64,000 bases of DNA from Galbibacter marinus. GTDB taxonomy: Bacteria; Bacteroidota; Bacteroidia; Flavobacteriales; Flavobacteriaceae. The notes beneath the pieces are model-generated. The model was not told where the DNA came from, searched no databases, and saw only the letters and a program-made list of their open reading frames with translations. Numbering within the stretch: the stretch's first letter is position 1; each line of letters begins with the position of its first letter. Where the stretch lies: the NCBI RefSeq assembly GCF_000300875.1, contig NZ_AMSG01000015.1, positions 1 to 64,000 of the forward strand. Direction: 5' to 3'. The position numbers were made by a program, and so were the translations under genes. This document shows, in pieces, positions 59,679 through 64,000 of this stretch.

Positions 59679-61106
59679 GTGAAAAAAATCGCATTACACT
59701 GGCAGATTATAATAGGACTAATATTTGGTATCATATGGGCACTTCTATCTAGTAAATTGGGTTGGAGCCAATTCACCATTGATTGGATTGCTCCTTTTGG
59801 AACTATTTTTATCAACCTGTTAAAGCTCATTGCAGTGCCTTTGGTTCTATTTTCAATTATCAATGGTGTTACAGGGATTGGGGACCCTGGGAGTTTGGGT
59901 AGAATGGGTGCAAAAACGCTCATAGCCTATTTATTTACGACGATTCTTGCTGTTGGATTAGGCCTTTTACTTGTAAATGTAATAAAACCTGGAGAGCTTA
60001 TTGATCAACAAAGTAGAATTGATAACCGTATAAGTTATGAGTTATGGGCTGAAAGCGAGAATTTACAAATAAAAGACGGTATTAATTATTTACATGACCC
60101 TGAATTTAAGGAACGAGCTTTGGAAATCACAAACTTGTCCAAAGCAGAATTGTCTAGTGTTGATGTGGATGAGAAAATGCTAGAGGCTGAAAATGCTAAG
60201 AGCTCTGGACCTTTAAAACCTTTAGTTGATATCATACCAGATAATATTTTTAAATCTTTAGCAGATAATGGTCTGATGCTTCAGGTGATATTTTTTGCAC
60301 TGTTCTTTGGTATTGCGCTTCTATTTATTCCTAATGAAAAGTCAGAACCTGTTACAAAATTTGTAGACGGGGTTATGGAGGTATTTCTGAAGATGGTAGA
60401 ATTGATAATGAGAGCTGCTCCATTCTTTGTTTTTGCCTTACTTGCTGGTGTAGTCAGTAGGATGGCAGGAGATGATGTAAACAAGGTGCTTGAAATTTTT
60501 AAAGGGTTGAGTTGGTATTCCTTAACTGTGGCAATTGCATTATTTTTAATGATACTAGTTGTTTACCCTCTTTTAATGAGATTATTTGTCAGGATCATTT
60601 CATATTCTGCTTTTTTCAAAGCAATCGGTCCAGCACAAACACTGGGTTTTTCTACCTCTAGTAGTGCCGCAACCCTTCCTGTTACACTAGAATGCGTAGA
60701 AGAAAATTTAAAGGTAGACAAGAAAATAACGAGTTTCGTTCTACCTATTGGAGCAACTGTAAATATGGACGGTACGTGTCTTTATCAAGCTGTCGCTGTG
60801 GTTTTTTTAGCACAACTACATATGATTGATCTGACTTTAGGGCAACAATTAACAATTGTGCTTACCGCAACTTTGGCCTCCATAGGATCTGCCGCAGTCC
60901 CCAGTGCAGGACTGGTAATGCTGATTATCGTATTGCAATCAGTTGGTTTGAATCCGGCATGGATTGCTATCATTTTACCTGTAGATAGGATATTGGACAT
61001 GATCCGTACTGTGGTTAATGTAACAGGGGACGTAACAGTATGTTCAATTATTGCAAAAGATGAAGACATGCTTCATTATGAAAAAGAAGAAGCCGTTAAA
61101 CCTTAA
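59679..61106 (+). CDS. DAACS family dicarboxylate/amino acid:cation symporter
   Basis: A 475-residue GltP/DctA-like transporter with a GTG start. The hydrophobic segments include IIIGLIFGIIWALLSSKLGW, the serine-rich hairpin SSSAATLPVTLECVEENL (HP1), NMDGTCLYQAVAVVFLAQ (TM7 NMDGT) and GSAAVPSAGLVMLIIVLQS (HP2), with DRILDMIRTVVNVTGD in TM8. These residues bind substrate and cation. A hydrophilic insert of about 70 residues (about 115-180) lies between early helices and is unusually long. The exact substrate (glutamate, aspartate, dicarboxylates) is open. Confidence 0.92.
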   Translation: MKKIALHWQIIIGLIFGIIWALLSSKLGWSQFTIDWIAPFGTIFINLLKLIAVPLVLFSIINGVTGIGDPGSLGRMGAKTLIAYLFTTILAVGLGLLLVNVIKPGELIDQQSRIDNRISYELWAESENLQIKDGINYLHDPEFKERALEITNLSKAELSSVDVDEKMLEAENAKSSGPLKPLVDIIPDNIFKSLADNGLMLQVIFFALFFGIALLFIPNEKSEPVTKFVDGVMEVFLKMVELIMRAAPFFVFALLAGVVSRMAGDDVNKVLEIFKGLSWYSLTVAIALFLMILVVYPLLMRLFVRIISYSAFFKAIGPAQTLGFSTSSSAATLPVTLECVEENLKVDKKITSFVLPIGATVNMDGTCLYQAVAVVFLAQLHMIDLTLGQQLTIVLTATLASIGSAAVPSAGLVMLIIVLQSVGLNPAWIAIILPVDRILDMIRTVVNVTGDVTVCSIIAKDEDMLHYEKEEAVKP

Positions 61107-61118
61107 ATTAATGCAATA

Positions 61119-62270
61119 ATGACACACGCATTAATGGATCAGTATAAAGGGCTTTTTGTAATTGATAGGAGTCTAGATCGCTTAAACAAAGGGATCGAAT
61201 TACTTACCTATTTGAATCCACTCAATTCCGAAAAGGAAAAGCAAAAATTTTATAGTTCAAAATACACTGAAGTTCCTAAATTTAGATATCCTAAACGCAA
61301 TTTTAATGCCTTTAAGATTCAACAGGGGTTATTTTTGCACAATCTTGAAGAAATACATGATGATCATATAAGAACACTGTACCAGAATATAATTTATTAT
61401 TACTCTAATGTGCTACAGTGTTCGGATGTTATTGGTGAGAAAAAGAAATTCTTCTACAATAGCCTTCGACTCTATGGAGCTCCCAAGGAAAGAGATGTGC
61501 AAAACGCAAAGTTTATCATACATGTTAAGGATCACCATCAAGAAGAGCAAAAGATATATTCCGCTTTAGACGCAGTTACTTATTTTGAAAATTTTGTCAA
61601 GAGTTATGATTTTCAAATGAATATCAAGCTTTCCAATAGTATTGCTGCGGATGCTATGGTATCTAATAAGTTGCAGACCTTGTTTATTAAAAAGAACGCT
61701 CGTTTTAGTGAGAACCAACTAAAAACCCTTGCAAACCATGAAATAGGGGTGCATATGGTTACAACCTTTAATGGAATTAACCAACCTTTAAAGATTTTCT
61801 CTAATGGTTTTCCTAAAAATGTTGAAACCCAAGAAGGGCTTGCTGTCTTTAGTGAATACATGAGTGGAGTATTAACACTTGATCGTTTAAAAACTTTGGC
61901 ATACAGAGTGATTGCTGCGGACTCTCTAACTGATGGTTATGATTTCGCAGACACCTTCGACTTGTTACACAATCAGTATAAACTCAATAGAGATAAGGCC
62001 TTTATTATTACCCTTCGAGTTCACAGAGGAGGAGGTTTTACGAAAGATTTTCTGTATTTGACCGGCCTTAAAAAAATATACGATTATTATAAGCAGCACC
62101 AGGATCTATCAATTCTTTTAAGCGGTAAAGTATCTTTAGAGTTCCAGAGTAGCATAGAACATATGATGGATGTAGGGTTGGTGCATAAGCCTGTTCACCT
62201 GACACATTCTTATAACAATAACTACAATTCCAATAAAACCATTGACTTCATACTAGAAAATTTGAGGTAA
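61119..62270 (+). CDS. QEGLA-motif (DUF1704) metalloprotease-like protein
   Basis: The 383-residue protein belongs to the DUF1704 family, often named flavohemoglobin expression-modulating QEGLA protein. The metal-binding motif is NHEIGVHMVTT (HExxxH type) and the namesake motif is ETQEGLAVFSEYMSG. RVHRGGGFTKDFLYL follows. The family is thought to contain zinc peptidases, but no substrate is certain. The gene starts 12 nt after the symporter stop, so they probably share a transcript. Confidence 0.85.
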   Translation: MTHALMDQYKGLFVIDRSLDRLNKGIELLTYLNPLNSEKEKQKFYSSKYTEVPKFRYPKRNFNAFKIQQGLFLHNLEEIHDDHIRTLYQNIIYYYSNVLQCSDVIGEKKKFFYNSLRLYGAPKERDVQNAKFIIHVKDHHQEEQKIYSALDAVTYFENFVKSYDFQMNIKLSNSIAADAMVSNKLQTLFIKKNARFSENQLKTLANHEIGVHMVTTFNGINQPLKIFSNGFPKNVETQEGLAVFSEYMSGVLTLDRLKTLAYRVIAADSLTDGYDFADTFDLLHNQYKLNRDKAFIITLRVHRGGGFTKDFLYLTGLKKIYDYYKQHQDLSILLSGKVSLEFQSSIEHMMDVGLVHKPVHLTHSYNNNYNSNKTIDFILENLR

Positions 62271-62297
62271 TACTGAGCTTAGATTTTTGTTCGAGTT

Positions 62298-62330
62298 TCA
62301 CATACAAAAACCAACCTTACACAACAAAAA
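62298..62330 (+). repeat. Bipartite repeat motif, copy 1
   Basis: TCACATACAAAAA, then 10 nt, then ACAACAAAAA, about 140 nt upstream of the Hpt gene. The same arrangement recurs at 63273-63305. Confidence 0.5.
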
Positions 62331-62468
62331 ATTTTCTTTCATAGAGTTTCCAAATATGTTTGCATAAGAGTTTAAATGGATAAAACCAGATAGAGGCTCT
62401 AATGCACCAAATCACAGTAGTAATACATGGAACGCTTACTCTAATGCTTTAAGTTTAAATCAGGAGCA

Positions 62469-62864
62469 ATGATGAGTCGTATTAATTTATTCACAGTGAA
62501 GAAAAAACTAAACACAAAAAACGCCGATATTTCCAAATTAGTTACGGAGTGTCTTGGAGACAAAGAGTATCTCAATGAAGTTGTCGTGCTTTTAAATGAT
62601 AATATAGAGGAGTTTTATGACACGATAGAGGTCTGTATTAAAGCCAAAGATAGGTTTTCGATCTCTAGAGGAGCTCATAAGATAAAAAATGGCCTTGAGA
62701 TGGTTCAAGCTTCTGTACTTCTTCATTATGTTGATTTAATACAAAAGGAGTGTCAACATTTGGATACGTTTTGGAAAGTTCAAGATATTTTGAATCAATT
62801 CAAAATTGAGTATAAACTGGTAAAAGAAAGTTTGTCGAATCAAATAAACAATCTAGATGACTAA
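62469..62864 (+). CDS. Hpt domain phosphotransfer protein
   Basis: The 131-residue protein has an Hpt four-helix bundle, with the phosphoacceptor His70 in SISRGAHKIKNGLEMV (H-x2-K/R-G type). The helices around it (KAKDRFSIS, QASVLLHYVDLIQKEC) match the family. It would accept phosphate from a receiver and pass it on. Its stop overlaps the start of the next receiver gene by 8 nt, so they are translationally coupled. No kinase gene is next to them. Confidence 0.85.
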   Translation: MMSRINLFTVKKKLNTKNADISKLVTECLGDKEYLNEVVVLLNDNIEEFYDTIEVCIKAKDRFSISRGAHKIKNGLEMVQASVLLHYVDLIQKECQHLDTFWKVQDILNQFKIEYKLVKESLSNQINNLDD

Positions 62865-63246
62865 ACATACATGTGTTCTGATAGAGGAAGATAAAATGGT
62901 GGCATCATTAATGAAGTTTAGATTAAAACGTCTTGATTTTGAGGTTCATCATTTCAGTAATGCCAGCATTCTAGCCTTAGGTAATATTAAAGCTGATGTA
63001 GTTATCATTGGATTGCATTCATCTAATTTGAATAGCGTTGCAACACTAAAGGAAGTAAGAACCTTTATAGGCGACCAAATACCTATAGTAACCATATTAT
63101 CCAATAAAAGGCAACAATTGGTAATTGAGAACAATAATATTCAAGTGGAAGCTTTTCTCTCAAGTCCCGTCGATTTAACAGATTTAGAAAAGTCAATTAT
63201 TCAAGTTGTAAATAAAAAAGTCAATATAGGTATTAAATTATCGTAA
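62857..63246 (+). CDS. Degenerate response-regulator receiver domain
   Basis: A 129-residue stand-alone receiver with the acidic pocket VLIEEDKM (Glu10-Asp12) kept. The usual phosphoacceptor Asp is Gly52 (DVVIIGLHS) and the conserved Lys near the C-terminus is Ser103 (FLSSPVD). It therefore cannot be phosphorylated in the classical way. It overlaps the Hpt gene by 8 nt and may bind it or another partner as a pseudo-receiver. This is inferred from sequence only. Confidence 0.8.
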   Translation: MTKHTCVLIEEDKMVASLMKFRLKRLDFEVHHFSNASILALGNIKADVVIIGLHSSNLNSVATLKEVRTFIGDQIPIVTILSNKRQQLVIENNNIQVEAFLSSPVDLTDLEKSIIQVVNKKVNIGIKLS

Positions 63247-63272
63247 TATACCAATATGTTATAATATACGCT

Positions 63273-63305
63273 TCACATACAAAAAGATGTGTTTGACAAC
63301 AAAAA
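63273..63305 (+). repeat. Bipartite repeat motif, copy 2
   Basis: TCACATACAAAAA (63273-63285), 10-nt spacer, ACAACAAAAA (63296-63305), in the same orientation and spacing as at 62298. Confidence 0.5.
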
Positions 63306-63430
63306 GTTTTTAACCTCAGAGAATTGGATTACTTTTAATTTTGAAAACGTAGAGAGCCCCAAATTCTATTGTTTTCTGACAAACGTTTTAAAGATTGCCT
63401 CAAGTCTTACCTGAATCCTACTTTGTTCTT

Positions 63431-63463
63431 AAATCTCCCAATGCTTATTATGGGAGATTTTTG
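63431..63463 (+). terminator. Terminator-like hairpin after the Hpt/receiver pair
   Basis: AAATCTCCCA (63431-63440) pairs with TGGGAGATTT (63451-63460), followed by TTG and AT-rich sequence. Confidence 0.65.
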
Positions 63464-63667
63464 TATATATTAACCAGAACATTTAATTTCTTAAATATTT
63501 TGATTGTTGATTTCGCAACGGGTAGGGAAGGGGTATTTACCCAATGCCCTACCAGTTCTAGGGTTCTTTTGCGATTAATAATGGCACAATGTTAAATACG
63601 TGATCATATATCTAAATATTAATAAAATATTGTACCTTTTGTATATTTTTAATAATAAAAAGTAGCG

Positions 63668-64000
63668 ATGGGACATTCTATTATAAAATTAGGGTTCGTA
63701 TTAAGTTTACTTTTAATTTCATTTAACTCAGCAAGGGCTACAATATTATCAGTTAGCCTCCAAGCTCAGGATACCCTACAGTTCAAACAATATAATGGAT
63801 CCGTAGTAGACGCCAAGACTAATGATGAGCTTGTATTTGCAACTATATCAATTGATAACACAAATATTAGTTCAATAACCAATACCGAAGGAGAGTTTTC
63901 AATTAAGATTCCGGATTCTTTAGCCAAAAAGCATCTAGCAGTATCCTTTTTAGGGTATCAAAAGAAAATCCTTCCTATAGAATCCTTAAGTGAACAGGAC
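63668..64000 (+). CDS. Carboxypeptidase-like regulatory domain protein, 5' part
   Basis: The reading frame starts MGHSIIKLGFVLSLLLISFN (signal peptide), then a linker and YNGSVVDAKTNDELVFATIS, GEFSIKIPDSLAKK and LAVSFLGYQKK, the pattern of a CarboxypepD_reg-like domain. Such domains often head TonB-dependent receptors or large surface proteins. It runs off the right edge after 111 codons, so the rest is not visible. Confidence 0.8.
   Translation, partial: MGHSIIKLGFVLSLLLISFNSARATILSVSLQAQDTLQFKQYNGSVVDAKTNDELVFATISIDNTNISSITNTEGEFSIKIPDSLAKKHLAVSFLGYQKKILPIESLSEQD

Larger units (their letters stand above)
63247..63667. other. 421-nt region between the receiver gene and the carboxypeptidase-regulatory gene
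   Basis: The region holds the second bipartite repeat (63273-63305) and a terminator hairpin (63431-63463). A 66-codon frame from a TTG at 63395 runs across that hairpin, with no recognised product. Confidence 0.45.

Noticed and set aside
63395-63595. A 66-codon frame from a TTG before the carboxypeptidase-regulatory gene
   Set aside because: It runs across a terminator hairpin and has no family match.
1-64000. Search for CRISPR arrays, tRNA, rRNA and phage or plasmid genes
   Set aside because: No spaced direct repeat array, cloverleaf, rRNA segment or viral structural gene was recognised by eye.

Overview
The window is a chromosomal segment of a member of the Bacteroidetes, most likely a marine Flavobacteriaceae species. 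The evidence is the low GC content, the near absence of Shine-Dalgarno sequences, promoter-like TAnnTTTG boxes (the Bacteroidetes -7 element), Bacteroidetes-type families (DUF2911, DUF4369/TlpA-like, DUF1835, 2TM-domain proteins, QEGLA/DUF1704, fused E1 alpha-beta) and an arginine cluster built on N-succinylornithine-type carbamoyltransferase. No rRNA, tRNA, CRISPR array, prophage or integrated plasmid was seen. Most of the window is housekeeping sequence.

Layout. 1-0.23 kb: the 5' end of a TnpB (IS200/IS605-type) gene with its left-end hairpin, cut by the window edge. 0.25-12.6 kb: rpsA with a clear promoter and terminator, a DUF2911 protein, gamma-glutamyltransferase, an ACP phosphodiesterase-like protein, an hbd/Gfo-Idh pair, pcm, glmM, a lipid A-type acyltransferase and a rhomboid protease. 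12.6-24.4 kb: SIMPL protein, TlpA-like lipoprotein, small outer-membrane barrel, a FAD/Fe-S lactate dehydrogenase-type fusion, DUF2007, a membrane protein, pheT and recG. 24.7-27.4 kb: a LytS/LytTR two-component locus in which the kinase is fused to two 2TM domains and followed by a third. 27.4-32.4 kb: L-serine ammonia-lyase, lpdA, aldose epimerase-like protein and FMN reductase. 32.4-32.9 kb: a decayed TnpB element that keeps both ends.

33-45 kb is one long minus-strand arginine/proline operon: GNAT, argG, argC, proC, argD, proA, proB, a second proB, argF', argB, an argE/dapE-type deacylase and argH. Many genes overlap by 4-8 nt. The operon covers glutamate to argininosuccinate cleavage through N-acylated intermediates plus the whole proline pathway. 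ArgJ and a classical ArgA are absent, so the lead GNAT gene is the best candidate for the first acylation step. The tandem proB copies are separated by a 13-bp-stem hairpin.

45-64 kb: pabB, a GH43 glycosidase, an alpha/beta hydrolase and ung; then SBP-like protein, nucleoside phosphorylase, DUF1835 protein, SUI1 factor and 2OG oxygenase on the minus strand; then a fused E1 dehydrogenase, two lipoproteins (lipocalin-like and OmpA-like), a hibernation-factor-like protein, an LpxH-like phosphatase, aroC, a DAACS symporter, a QEGLA metalloprotease-like protein, an Hpt protein paired with a degenerate receiver, and the 5' end of a carboxypeptidase-regulatory-domain protein.

The most unusual items are the kinase/2TM fusion, the diverged tandem proB pair with its intercistronic hairpin, the alanine at the specificity position of ArgF', the Hpt/pseudo-receiver pair flanked by a repeated bipartite motif, and the internally deleted TnpB element whose guide-equivalent sequence would be antisense to its neighbour. 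I do not see a clearly new defence or biosynthetic system.
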